Positions 1 to 5,972 of a stretch of 5,972 bases of DNA are shown here, in pieces. The DNA lies in the NCBI GenBank assembly GCA_025350445.1, contig JANXXV010000360.1:1-5972 (forward strand), in the 5' to 3' direction. This DNA is from Bryobacteraceae bacterium (GTDB lineage Bacteria > Acidobacteriota > Terriglobia > Bryobacterales > Bryobacteraceae). Positions within the stretch are counted from its first letter, which is position 1. Each line of letters starts with the position of its first letter. The notes under the pieces were generated by a model. It did not search any database. It worked only from the letters and a program-made list of their open reading frames with translations, and was not told the DNA's origin. A program made the position numbers and the translations under genes.

Positions 1-230
1 CCCGATGCCAGCCCGGACCCAATTCCCACCATGTTCATTTCCGCGATCCCGCACTCGATGAACCGGTCCGGAAACTCCTTCGCGAATCCCGCCGTATAAG
101 TGGATTTCGACAGGTCCGCATCGCACACCACAACATCTTGATTCCGGCGGCCCAGCTCGACCAGCGCCTGCCCAAATGCTTCCCGCGTCGCAAGCCCCAG
201 CTTCAACTCGTACCTGGTCTTCGCCGCCAT
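1..230 (-). CDS. Transketolase, C-terminal subunit (partial, 3' end beyond left edge)
   Basis: This is the start of the C-terminal (pyrimidine-binding) half of a split transketolase, which works with the N-terminal subunit encoded just upstream to move two-carbon ketol units between sugar phosphates in the cytoplasm. About 76 residues are visible, beginning MAAKTRYELKLG. They include the LATREAFGQAL helix, the VVVCDADLSKST strand and turn (about residues 33-44) and FIECGIAEMNMVGIGSGLA (about 57-75). The last contains the conserved glutamate of the pyrimidine-binding domain (GIAExNM), which in this family activates the ThDP cofactor. The ATG directly follows the TAG stop of the upstream gene with no gap, and a GGGAG Shine-Dalgarno sits 9 nt before it, so translational coupling is likely. 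The rest of the domain and the C-terminal third are off the window. The related 1-deoxyxylulose-5-phosphate synthase is a less likely alternative because that enzyme is normally one chain. Confidence 0.9.
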   Translation of the reverse strand, partial: MAAKTRYELKLGLATREAFGQALVELGRRNQDVVVCDADLSKSTYTAGFAKEFPDRFIECGIAEMNMVGIGSGLAS

Positions 231-1052
231 CTATCCAATCTCCCGCAGTGCCAGTTCCATTTCCTTTTCCGTCGGCGCCACCCCATGAAACTTGGGATTG
301 TTTTCCATAAATGACACGCCTTTCCCCTTAATCGTGTTCGCAATCAGCACCGTGGGTTTGCCCTTCACCTCCGCCGCCTCCGCGAATGCCGACTGCAACG
401 CCGGAATGCTGTGCCCATCGAGTTCGATGGCATGCCACCCGAACGCCCTCCACTTTTCCGCCAGCGGGGAGAGATCCAGAATGTCCTTCACAAATCCGTC
501 AAGCTGAATCTTGTTGTAGTCCACAATACAAACCAGATTGTCGATCTTGTGGAAGGGCGCGAACATCGCCGCTTCCCAAATTTGACCTTCCTGCGATTCA
601 CCATCACCCAAGACCACAAAGGTACGTGAGGGGCTTCCGTTCAGACGCGCCGCCAGTGCCATGCCGATGCCCAGCGACAGACCCTGCCCAAGTGATCCGG
701 TGGATGCCTCCAGCGCGGGAATGAATCGCACGTCCGGATGCCCTTGATAGATCGAGCCAAGCTTGCGCAGCGTGTTCAACTGATCTTTCGGCGTGTAACC
801 CAACTCGGCAAATGCAGCATAAAGCACCGGACAGGCATGTCCCTTAGAAAGAATGAACCTGTCTCTATCTACCCATTTCGGGTTCGCCGGGTCGTGCTTC
901 ATCACGTCGAAGAACAGGGTTGCCACAATCTCAACAGCCGAGAGTGAACCGCCCGGATGTCCAGACTTCGCGGCCGTAATCATAGTAATGATGTCGCGCC
1001 GGATCTGGCGGCAAATCGCCTGTAACTCCTCGACGTTGCTGATTTTCGTCAT
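231..1052 (-). CDS. Transketolase, N-terminal (ThDP-binding) subunit
   Basis: A 273-residue thiamine-diphosphate-binding half of transketolase, for the non-oxidative pentose phosphate pathway. Visible motifs in order: SGHPGGS (residues 30-36, whose His contacts substrate and cofactor in the family), the SKGHA motif (69-73), QGHP (103-106), STGSLGQG (117-124), the GDGESQEG start of the ThDP/Mg motif (149-156) with its partner Asn at 180 in VDYNK, and the IKGKGVSFME segment (241-250) followed by H256. All expected catalytic positions of this half are present. The length matches split transketolase N-subunits rather than the single-chain enzyme of about 650 residues. The ATG at 1050-1052 has only a weak GAAG ribosome site 7 nt upstream. 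The gene ends in TAG directly abutting the ATG of the C-terminal subunit, so the two form an operon. It is divergent from the nadD-like gene across 37 bp. Nothing is truncated. Confidence 0.95.
   Translation of the reverse strand: MTKISNVEELQAICRQIRRDIITMITAAKSGHPGGSLSAVEIVATLFFDVMKHDPANPKWVDRDRFILSKGHACPVLYAAFAELGYTPKDQLNTLRKLGSIYQGHPDVRFIPALEASTGSLGQGLSLGIGMALAARLNGSPSRTFVVLGDGESQEGQIWEAAMFAPFHKIDNLVCIVDYNKIQLDGFVKDILDLSPLAEKWRAFGWHAIELDGHSIPALQSAFAEAAEVKGKPTVLIANTIKGKGVSFMENNPKFHGVAPTEKEMELALREIG
240..244 (-). promoter_or_regulatory. Shine-Dalgarno of the transketolase C-terminal subunit, inside the upstream gene
   Basis: GGGAG on the minus strand lies 9 nt before the ATG at 228-230. It is formed by the last codons of the N-terminal subunit gene, whose TAG stop immediately precedes the ATG. 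The arrangement fixes the start of the downstream gene and suggests that ribosomes finishing one subunit start the other, giving near-equal amounts of the two. Confidence 0.6.
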
Positions 1053-1089
1053 AGACTGACTTCAATTTAGCACGCTGAGACAATGGGGA
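1053..1089. promoter_or_regulatory. Short divergent intergenic region (transketolase / nadD-like)
   Basis: Only 37 bp separate the ATG of the transketolase gene from the GTG of the nadD-like gene, so promoters for one or both must reach into the coding sequences. I see no convincing -35/-10 pair in either direction. TAAATT on the minus strand and TTCAAT on the plus strand are 4-of-6 matches to a -10 box, without a well-spaced -35. The left copy of a perfect direct repeat (1075-1084) lies here. Confidence 0.4.
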
Positions 1090-1108
1090 GTGCTTGTTCT
1101 GAGACAAT
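1075..1108. repeat. Perfect 10-bp direct repeat CTGAGACAAT flanking the nadD-like start
   Basis: CTGAGACAAT occurs at 1075-1084 and again at 1099-1108, 24 bp apart start to start, one copy on each side of the GTG start codon at 1090. The match stops exactly at 10 bp on both sides. A same-orientation pair spaced by a little over two helical turns in a divergent promoter region could be an operator for a regulator of either gene, or a chance or slippage duplication. The repeat is seen directly; its function is inferred. Confidence 0.5.
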
Positions 1109-1746
1109 CGGACGGAACGCCGCGAAGGCTCGCCATCCTGGCCGGAAGCTTCAATCCGCCCACCAGAGCTCACCTGGCTTTAGCACAGGCCGCCAGTACC
1201 GTCGCGGATGAAGTACTATTCGTGCTGCCAAAAGCTTTTCCGCACAAGGAATACGTGGGAGCGACGCTCGACCAGCGCATCAGCCTGCTGCAAACGGCGA
1301 CGGCGGGAAACAGGAACTGGTCAATAGGAATCGCCGAGAAAGGGCTCTTCATCGAGATTGCCAACGAGGCGAAACCGCACTACCCAAATTCCGAACTCTG
1401 GTTCGTCTGCGGCCGCGACGCCGCCGAGCGCATAGCATCATGGGACTACGGCAATCCCGAGGCATTCGCCAAAATGCTGGAAGTTTTCGGACTGCTAGTA
1501 GCCCGAAGACAAGGAGATTACGTTCCGCCATCAGAACTGGCGGAGCGCATCAAAGCGCTACCTTTTGAAAACTACGACGAGCACTCGTCCACCGAAGTCC
1601 GCGACAGAATCGAGCGCGGAGCCGAATGGCGGTACCTGGTCCCGGAATCATTAGCAAACGAAGTAGAACGAATCTACAGCCGCTCAGGACGGCGGTCCCC
1701 CAGGACCGCGCCGGACGCCCCGTCCGGCCCTACTCGTGAAGGCTAG
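1090..1746 (+). CDS. NadD-like nucleotidyltransferase (probable nicotinate-nucleotide adenylyltransferase)
   Basis: A 218-residue protein of the HIGH-type nucleotidyltransferase fold. NadD transfers AMP from ATP to nicotinate mononucleotide in NAD synthesis. The nucleotide-binding loop is [10 protein letters not shown] (residues 19-28), a TxxH version of the (H/T)xxH signature, with H28 retained and Thr at 25. A KAFPHKEY segment (48-55) fits the substrate-binding PxxK region. [15 protein letters not shown] (104-118) resembles the NadD strand and helix that carry the conserved Asp and Trp. [11 protein letters not shown] (164-174) is the C-terminal SSTxIR ATP-binding motif. The start is GTG; no in-frame ATG lies before it, an upstream in-frame TGA is at 1057-1059, and the ribosome site is poor (GGGGA directly adjacent). 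The last roughly 20 residues, rich in Pro, Arg and Ser, are encoded by two hairpins and look like an added tail. It overlaps rpoD tail to tail by 17 bp. Another adenylyl- or cytidylyltransferase of the fold cannot be excluded. Confidence 0.8.
   Translation: MLVLRQSDGTPRRLAILAGSFNPPTRAHLALAQAASTVADEVLFVLPKAFPHKEYVGATLDQRISLLQTATAGNRNWSIGIAEKGLFIEIANEAKPHYPNSELWFVCGRDAAERIASWDYGNPEAFAKMLEVFGLLVARRQGDYVPPSELAERIKALPFENYDEHSSTEVRDRIERGAEWRYLVPESLANEVERIYSRSGRRSPRTAPDAPSGPTREG
1692..1709. repeat. Perfect 7-bp-stem hairpin, first of a tandem pair
   Basis: GCGGTCC (1692-1698), a four-base loop CCCA, then GGACCGC (1703-1709): a perfect GC-rich stem inside the final codons of the nadD-like gene. It is directly followed by a second hairpin. 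No T-run follows in either direction, so it is not a canonical intrinsic terminator. It may be half of a dispersed palindromic (REP-like) element. Confidence 0.65.
1710..1728. repeat. Perfect 8-bp-stem hairpin abutting the rpoD stop codon
   Basis: GCCGGACG (1710-1717), loop CCC, then CGTCCGGC (1721-1728). On the minus strand it begins one base after the rpoD TAG (1730-1732), where a 3'-end structure would protect or terminate the dnaG-rpoD transcript. On the plus strand it lies inside the nadD-like coding region. The lack of a T-tract argues against simple factor-independent termination. A bidirectional mRNA 3'-end stabiliser or attenuator between convergent genes is the likeliest role. Confidence 0.6.
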
Positions 1747-3424
1747 TATCCAAAAACGCCCGCAACCGATGGCTCCGGCTGGGATGCCGCAGCTTCCGCA
1801 GCGCCTTAGCTTCAATCTGCCGGATACGCTCCCGCGTAACGGCAAAATGCTGGCCCACTTCTTCCAGCGTATGCTCGGAGCCGTCCTGCAGCCCAAACCG
1901 CATCTTAATAATCTTCTCTTCCCGTGGGCTAAGAGTCTTCAAAACCTCAGCCGTCTGCTCGCGAAGATTCAAATTGATTACCGCTTCCGATGGCGACGTA
2001 ACCCGGCGGTCCACTATGAAATCGCCCAGATGCGATTCTTCCTCTTCACCCACCGGCGTCTCAAGCGAAATCGGCTCCTGCGCAATGCGCATCACCTTCC
2101 GCACTTTGCCCACCGGAAGCTCCAGCCGTTTCGCCAGTTCTTCCGTATTCGGCTCACGCCCCAGTTCCTGCTGCATCTGCCGCTGCGCCCGGACCAACTT
2201 GTTGATGGTCTCGATCATATGCACAGGTATGCGAATGGTCCGCGCCTGGTCGGCAATGGCGCGCGTAATCGCTTGCCGCACCCACCACGTTGCGTAGGTA
2301 GAAAATTTATACCCGCGCTGATAATCGAACTTATCCACCGCCTTCATCAGGCCGATGTTCCCTTCCTGAATCAGATCCAAAAACTGCAAGCCTCGATTGG
2401 TGTACCGTTTTGCGATAGAAACCACCAGCCGCAAATTGGCTTCGATCAACTGTTTCTTCGCCGTTTCCGATTCCAGTTCCCCGCGCTCGACAATTTGCAG
2501 CGTCCGCCGCAGCTCCGTCGACGTCGCTCCGCAGTCTTCCTCCAGCGTCTGTATCCGCTGGCTGCTGTGCTTCAGCTCTTTCTTCAGCTCGCGCGGCCCG
2601 TTTGCATTCGCCGGCTCTTCAATGCGCCGCTGCGCCCGGGAAATCTCGCCTTCCAGCGCCCGGAACTCGTCCACCGACTGGCGCAGACGGTTCGCCAGGG
2701 CCCGCCGCGCCGGAAAGCTGAACGGAAGCTTTTGAATGGATCTCGAAATCTTGATCGTGTTGCGCGCCAGACTGTATCGCAGGCCCCGGTGCTGCTTCGG
2801 TTTCATCTGTCGCGATATCGATTGCAACTTCTGCCGGAATTGCAGCGATTTCTTGTATAACTTGTCGATTTCCTCAATGGCCGCGATCAAGTCGCCCGCC
2901 TGCGAGTCCAGAGCCTCATCCGTGATCAAGGGGTCTGCCACAAGCAGAATATCGCGCACCAACACCGTGCCGTTGCGGATCTCCCCGGCCTGTTGGATGA
3001 TCTCCCGAACCACCAGGGCCGACCGCGACAGAGCCTTGTTCACCCCGCGCTGGCCTCGCTCGATCCGCTTGGCAAGCTCGATCTCACCCTCGCGCGTGAG
3101 CAACGGAACCGTGCCCATCTCGCGCAGGTACATGCGAACCGGATCGTTCGTCTTGTCGATGAACTCCTGGACAAGCTCTAAATCGCCGAACTCCTCGCCT
3201 TCGTCAAGCTTCTTGTCGAATTCGAGTTTGGGCTCTTCCAGAATTTCAACACCAGCGGTGTCGAAATCGGCAAGTAGATCGTCGATCTCACGGCCCGCCG
3301 CCATCTCGTCGGGAAGAATCTCGTTCACTTCGTCGTAAAGAACAAATCCCTTTTCTTTACCCGAGTCCACGAGTTGTCTCAAACGGCCGAATTTTTCTTC
3401 ATTTGCCACTGGAAGCCTGTTCAA
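1730..3424 (-). CDS. rpoD: RNA polymerase primary sigma factor (sigma-70, group 1)
   Basis: The housekeeping sigma factor, 564 residues, which directs core RNA polymerase to -10/-35 promoters. In order: a region 1.1-like N-terminus (about 9-60, [12 protein letters not shown] then [12 protein letters not shown]); an acidic linker (60-90); region 1.2 (94-122, [11 protein letters not shown]); a long charged non-conserved region (about 125-320); region 2 (about 325-400, with the core-binding [16 protein letters not shown] and the -10-reading [15 protein letters not shown]); region 3 (about 403-475); and region 4 (490-556), whose helix-turn-helix [20 protein letters not shown] reads the -35. It ends in the usual RKLRHPSRS tail. 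Size is between the E. coli and Bacillus proteins. The predicted start is TTG with AGGGG three bases upstream. A GTG five codons later is an alternative, and no in-frame ATG lies upstream back to dnaG. It follows dnaG by 56 bp, presumably co-transcribed, and its stop lies against a hairpin in the convergent nadD-like gene. Confidence 0.97.
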   Translation of the reverse strand: MNRLPVANEEKFGRLRQLVDSGKEKGFVLYDEVNEILPDEMAAGREIDDLLADFDTAGVEILEEPKLEFDKKLDEGEEFGDLELVQEFIDKTNDPVRMYLREMGTVPLLTREGEIELAKRIERGQRGVNKALSRSALVVREIIQQAGEIRNGTVLVRDILLVADPLITDEALDSQAGDLIAAIEEIDKLYKKSLQFRQKLQSISRQMKPKQHRGLRYSLARNTIKISRSIQKLPFSFPARRALANRLRQSVDEFRALEGEISRAQRRIEEPANANGPRELKKELKHSSQRIQTLEEDCGATSTELRRTLQIVERGELESETAKKQLIEANLRLVVSIAKRYTNRGLQFLDLIQEGNIGLMKAVDKFDYQRGYKFSTYATWWVRQAITRAIADQARTIRIPVHMIETINKLVRAQRQMQQELGREPNTEELAKRLELPVGKVRKVMRIAQEPISLETPVGEEEESHLGDFIVDRRVTSPSEAVINLNLREQTAEVLKTLSPREEKIIKMRFGLQDGSEHTLEEVGQHFAVTRERIRQIEAKALRKLRHPSRSHRLRAFLDTSLHE

Positions 3425-3426
3425 TG

Positions 3427-3432
3427 TCCCCT
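3427..3432 (-). promoter_or_regulatory. Ribosome binding site before the TTG start of rpoD
   Basis: AGGGGA on the minus strand sits immediately upstream of TTG at 3422-3424, with only 2-3 nt between. The spacing is tight but this is the best purine run in the dnaG-rpoD gap, and it favours TTG over the GTG at 3407-3409, which has only a weak AGG six bases before it. The rare start codon may keep sigma-factor translation low. Confidence 0.45.
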
Positions 3433-3480
3433 GCGTTGAAGCGTCACGAGATTCCGGTTTCCCATAGTGTACAACATGCG

Positions 3481-5232
3481 TCAGACGCCTGGCTCAATAC
3501 CTCGCTCAACAGGCCGCCCCAATTCGGTCATCTTTTGCATCAGCCGAAACGCCTCCGGCATGTCGCCTGCCCTCTCGGCCTGCTTCAGCCGCGCCCGCAA
3601 GACACCCATCGCCGCCTTCCTCTCTTCTAATTCCAACATACGCAAATAAGAGTCCGCCTGCTCACGCGTGAATACCTCATCTGTATTATCGGCAAGAACG
3701 GTCTCGGCCAACAGGCTGCTTTGCCCCTCATCCAAGCGCTCTTCCAGCGCGTGAAAAGTGAAGTCCGGTTCGTTATCGTGCAAAGCGAAGATCACCGCCA
3801 GAATCGCCCGGCTGGCATAGTTCTCCAGAATGGGCGAAGCGCGCAGCCGGGGAACCAGCACCGCCCGCACCCCGGCGTCCGCCACCAGCGAGCGCACCAG
3901 AATCCTTTCCGACATGCTCAACGCAGGCGCTGGCTTGGCTGCCGGCCTCGTCTGTCCCTTCACTGCCGTCTTGCGAAACTCGTCCAGAACCAGGCCGCGC
4001 TCAATTCCCAGATAGTCCGCCACCTCGCCCGCCACCATCGCGCGCTCCAGTTTGTCTGAGACGCGCTCGATCGCCGGCAGCAGAAACTTCAACCCGGCGA
4101 TCCGGCCGTCGGACGTCCGCATATCGAACTTTTTCCTCGCCCGTTCGGCCAGCCAGAGAAAATACCCGGATGCATTCTCCAGCTTTTCCTGATACGTTTC
4201 CGCACCGAACTGCTTCACGTACTCGTCCGGATCGAGCCCGCCGTCCAGTTGGAGTACCCGCACATGCATCCGTTCGTCCAGCAGCATCTGGATAGAGCGC
4301 TCGGTGGCGTTCGCGCCCGCTGTGTCCGGATCGAAGTTCACCACCATGTTCTCGGAATGCCGCCGCGCCGATCGCACCTGTCCGGAAGTCAGCGCCGTAC
4401 CGCAACTGGCAATCACGTTGCGCACCCCGGCCGAGTAGACCCCAATCACGTCCATGTAACCTTCCACCAGCACCACGCGGCCGGCCTTCCGGATCGCGTC
4501 TTTCGCGCGGTGCAGGTTATAAAGGATGGTGCTCTTTTTGTAGATCGCCGTTTCCGCCGAATTCAAATACTTCGGTTCTTCACCCGCCCCAAGCGCCCGG
4601 CCTCCAAAACCAATCGCCTTTCCCGATTCATCGTGGATCGGAAACATCAAACGGCCGCGGAACCGGTCGTAGTAGCCCCCGCCTTCCCGCTTCCCCACCA
4701 GACCCGAAACCTCCAACTGCTCGGCCGGAAACTGCCGCAACTGCTTCACCATGTCCTGCCCGGACCGGTCGGAGAATCCCAATTCGAAATGTTCGATTGC
4801 GGCCGCCGAAAGCCCCCGCTTCTGCAGATAGGCGCGCGCATCGCCGCCCGCGGGGCCATTCAAATTCGCGCGAAAAGCCCGCACCGCAATCTCGTGCATT
4901 TCATAGAGCGCGTTCCGCAGCTTGCTTTCCGTGTTGTGATACTCCTGCCGGACGGGCATCGGAATGCCATTGCGCTCGGCCAGATCCTTCAACGCCTCGG
5001 GAAACGTCAAGTGGTGAAACTCCATCACGAACTTGATCACATCGCCCTTGGCGTCGCACCCAAAGCACTTGTAGTACTGATGTTGCGAACTCACCGAAAA
5101 CGACGGCGTCTTCTCGGTGTGAAACGGACAGCGCCCCGCATAGCGATTCGGACCCGCCTTGCGCAGCGGCACGTATTCACCGATTACTTTGACGATGTCA
5201 ACGGATGCTTTGAGCTGTTCGACAAATTCCAT
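3481..5232 (-). CDS. dnaG: DNA primase
   Basis: The replicative primase, 583 residues (close to the 581 of E. coli DnaG), which lays RNA primers for leading and lagging strands with the DnaB helicase. The N-terminal zinc-binding domain shows CPFH (C35, H38) and CFGC (C56, C59). The RNA polymerase core (about 110-430) has [12 protein letters not shown] (188-199), GFGGR (208-212), PKYLNSAET (220-228), the TOPRIM glutamate motif VEGYMD (256-261), SCGTALT (276-282) and the metal-binding aspartates of FDPDTAG (300-306). After a Pro/Ala-rich linker (about 425-437), residues 438-583 form the less conserved helicase-interaction domain, ending in a charged helix. The ATG at 5230-5232 gives the family's usual [21 protein letters not shown] start, and an in-frame TGA five codons upstream rules out extension. 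No strong Shine-Dalgarno precedes it (GGGA about 15 nt away). It is first in the dnaG-rpoD unit; rpsU is absent and a transposase remnant lies upstream. Confidence 0.97.
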   Translation of the reverse strand: MEFVEQLKASVDIVKVIGEYVPLRKAGPNRYAGRCPFHTEKTPSFSVSSQHQYYKCFGCDAKGDVIKFVMEFHHLTFPEALKDLAERNGIPMPVRQEYHNTESKLRNALYEMHEIAVRAFRANLNGPAGGDARAYLQKRGLSAAAIEHFELGFSDRSGQDMVKQLRQFPAEQLEVSGLVGKREGGGYYDRFRGRLMFPIHDESGKAIGFGGRALGAGEEPKYLNSAETAIYKKSTILYNLHRAKDAIRKAGRVVLVEGYMDVIGVYSAGVRNVIASCGTALTSGQVRSARRHSENMVVNFDPDTAGANATERSIQMLLDERMHVRVLQLDGGLDPDEYVKQFGAETYQEKLENASGYFLWLAERARKKFDMRTSDGRIAGLKFLLPAIERVSDKLERAMVAGEVADYLGIERGLVLDEFRKTAVKGQTRPAAKPAPALSMSERILVRSLVADAGVRAVLVPRLRASPILENYASRAILAVIFALHDNEPDFTFHALEERLDEGQSSLLAETVLADNTDEVFTREQADSYLRMLELEERKAAMGVLRARLKQAERAGDMPEAFRLMQKMTELGRPVERGIEPGV

Positions 5233-5250
5233 GGCGCGGGATCAATTCCC

Positions 5251-5256
5251 ATTATG
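5251..5256 (-). promoter_or_regulatory. Candidate -10 box for dnaG-rpoD
   Basis: CATAAT on the minus strand matches the sigma-70 -10 consensus at 5 of 6 positions and lies 18 bases before the dnaG ATG. Transcription would start very close to the gene and leave a leader of only about 10 nt. No recognisable -35 hexamer lies 16-18 bp upstream, where the sequence is C-rich, so this is a weak candidate. Confidence 0.25.
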
Positions 5257-5296
5257 AGGGGGCGCGGTTCCTGCCGGGTGGACCGGGCATCCCCCT
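5257..5296. repeat. Imperfect GC-rich inverted repeat in the dnaG upstream region
   Basis: AGGGGG (5257-5262) pairs with CCCCCT (5291-5296). Inside, TGCC (5272-5275) pairs with GGCA (5286-5289), continuing after one mismatch with GG/CC around a TGGA loop. The structure directly borders the CATAAT candidate -10 box, so it occupies the place of a -35 element. It could bind a regulator, form a cruciform, or end transcripts arriving from the transposase remnant. It has no T-run. Confidence 0.4.
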
Positions 5297-5363
5297 AATC
5301 TTGAAGGAACGAATAACACCCCCGCTCGCCGATGAGACTTTCAAGGGAGCGCACTTATCGATA

Positions 5364-5379
5364 TCCGGCGTTTGCCGGA
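5364..5379. repeat. Small perfect hairpin between the transposase remnant and dnaG
   Basis: TCCGGC (5364-5369), loop GTTT, GCCGGA (5374-5379), next to an 8-bp palindrome TATCGATA (5356-5363). It lies about 35 nt past the transposase stop on the minus strand. It could be the 3' structure of that gene or chromosomal DNA. There is no following T-tract, so a terminator is unsupported. Confidence 0.35.
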
Positions 5380-5414
5380 AGCCCTAATCCATTCCTTCTC
5401 GACGATGTGGTTCG

Positions 5415-5787
5415 TCAAAAGAAAGTGTGGGTTAGTTCTGGCTCCGGCAGTTTCCCAAGTGAGTGATACAGGGTTATTTCAGTGACTCGGAAGGTTTGGA
5501 AGCCGTAAGATTTTCTCATGTTGACTTTCACCTTGTTGTTGAGGCCCTCGACAATGCCGCTGGAAAACTGTTTTCTGGCCCGAAAGTAATTGAGAATGGG
5601 GGCGGTGCGCGCGCAGCATCTTGACCACTTTCTTCACAGGATCGATCCGGGAGCGCATCGCTTGGTGGCACCATTCGTCGAGAAACTTGCCAGCGCAGGT
5701 GGGCGAAACGTAGTCCCGGAACTGGTCGAAATCTTCCTTGAGAATGTAGGCCCGCCCGCTTCGCAGGTTGTAGCGCGGCAGGTCACT
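5415..5787 (-). pseudogene. ISL3-family transposase remnant, C-terminal part, frameshifted
   Basis: About 122 codons of the C-terminal end of an ISL3-type DDE transposase, which moves its own insertion sequence by cut-and-paste. Reading on the minus strand: RYNLRSGRAYILKEDFDQF, then SPTCAGKFLDEWCHQAMRS and KKVVKMLRAHRP in one frame. After a one-base shift it continues as ILNYFRARKQFSSGIVEGLN, NKVKVNMRKSYGFQTFR and YHSLGKLPEPELTHTFF before TGA at 5415-5417. The GIVEGLNNKVK box holds the glutamate generally taken as the third catalytic acid of the family. The shift falls in a run of five G on the plus strand (5598-5602); the downstream frame read backwards meets a TGA at 5634-5636. The N-terminal zinc-binding, helix-turn-helix and first catalytic parts (roughly 70% of a 400-residue protein) are missing, and similarity stops near 5787. 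No matching terminal inverted repeats are visible. It is a dead fragment; the exact IS is unknown. Confidence 0.85.
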
Positions 5788-5972
5788 TACTACCGCTACC
5801 CACCAACACCGGTCACGGTTTCGTCAGCGGCGCGGCCCCGGCATTTCCGCGCTCCGTCGGTCTTTTTCCGCCGAAAACTTTATCGTTCCCAACTATTTTC
5901 AAAAATCGACAGAACCAATTCAATAACTTACAGCCAATCGCAAAACCGCCCGCCATCCCCCAAGGCTATTCT
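5788..5972. other. Region without a recognised gene, right edge of window
   Basis: Past the point where transposase similarity stops, the sequence matches nothing I recognise. The first part is GC-rich and contains a 6-bp-stem inverted repeat (GCGCGG at 5830-5835, CCGCGC at 5847-5852, 11-base loop), with TTTTT at 5862-5866 ten bases beyond it. The stretch 5881-5940 is only about 35% GC, far below the rest of the window, as expected of non-coding or foreign DNA. A 47-codon minus-strand ORF (5813-5956, starting MAGGFAIGCKLLNW) is open but has no family features and is probably chance. No tRNA, and no missing N-terminal transposase sequence, is seen here. Confidence 0.5.

Noticed and set aside
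1083..1085. ATG as alternative start for the nadD-like gene
   Set aside because: It is out of frame with the nucleotidyltransferase motifs and its frame closes after a few dozen codons.
1736..2860. Long plus-strand ORF (374 codons) opposite rpoD
   Set aside because: It is exactly antisense to the conserved RpoD regions, its protein is rich in Arg, His, Pro and Leu with no recognisable domain, and it is explained by the codon bias of the real gene.
2736..3338. Plus-strand 200-codon Ser/Arg-rich ORF opposite the rpoD N-terminus
   Set aside because: Its serine and arginine runs are the reverse complement of the acidic codons of RpoD regions 1.1-1.2. It is a shadow.
3466..3471. TACACT as an rpoD promoter -10
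   Set aside because: Only 4 of 6 consensus bases match and no -35 lies at proper spacing; the nearest TTGAGC is 20 bp away.
4249..5298. Long plus-strand ORF (349 codons) opposite dnaG
   Set aside because: It mirrors the DnaG core and zinc domains, has no family motifs and is Arg/His-rich in the manner of antisense shadow frames.
5830..5866. GCGCGG/CCGCGC stem followed by TTTTT as an intrinsic terminator
   Set aside because: The T-run starts ten bases after the stem and the loop is 11 bases, so the geometry is wrong. No intact gene ends just upstream on the plus strand.
5813..5956. 47-codon minus-strand ORF starting MAGGFAIG
   Set aside because: It has a plausible G-rich stretch before the ATG, but the spacing is wrong (directly adjacent), no domain is visible, and it crosses a sharp composition change. 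It is probably chance.

Overview
The window is a GC-rich (roughly 60% by eye) chromosomal segment of housekeeping genes from a bacterium. The group-1 sigma factor, the primase next to it, the split two-subunit transketolase and a degraded ISL3-type transposase would suit an Acidobacteriota-like genome (Bryobacterales/Solibacter type). That placement is an impression from protein character, not a computed result.

Layout from left to right. Positions 1-1052 hold a two-gene operon on the minus strand for a split transketolase: the N-terminal thiamine-diphosphate subunit (231-1052) is followed directly by the C-terminal subunit (230 to beyond the left edge). A 37-bp gap separates it from a divergent plus-strand gene for a NadD-like nucleotidyltransferase (1090-1746). 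That gene converges on, and overlaps by 17 bp, the 3' end of rpoD. Positions 1730-5232 carry dnaG then rpoD on the minus strand, 56 bp apart, the core of the classical macromolecular-synthesis operon without rpsU. Positions 5233-5972 contain no intact gene: a dnaG leader with candidate promoter and inverted repeats, a 5'-truncated and frameshifted ISL3-family transposase remnant (5415-5787), and an unexplained tail that becomes AT-rich near its end.

Functionally, transketolase serves the non-oxidative pentose phosphate pathway, the NadD-like enzyme probably serves NAD synthesis, DnaG primes replication and RpoD directs housekeeping transcription. Only dnaG-rpoD and the two transketolase genes look like transcriptional units.

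I see no new defence, mobile or biosynthetic system. The signals most worth checking are two adjacent near-perfect hairpins that form the 3' end of the nadD-like gene and abut the rpoD stop codon, a perfect 10-bp direct repeat around the nadD-like start codon, and the decayed transposase upstream of dnaG. No tRNA, rRNA or CRISPR array was recognised.
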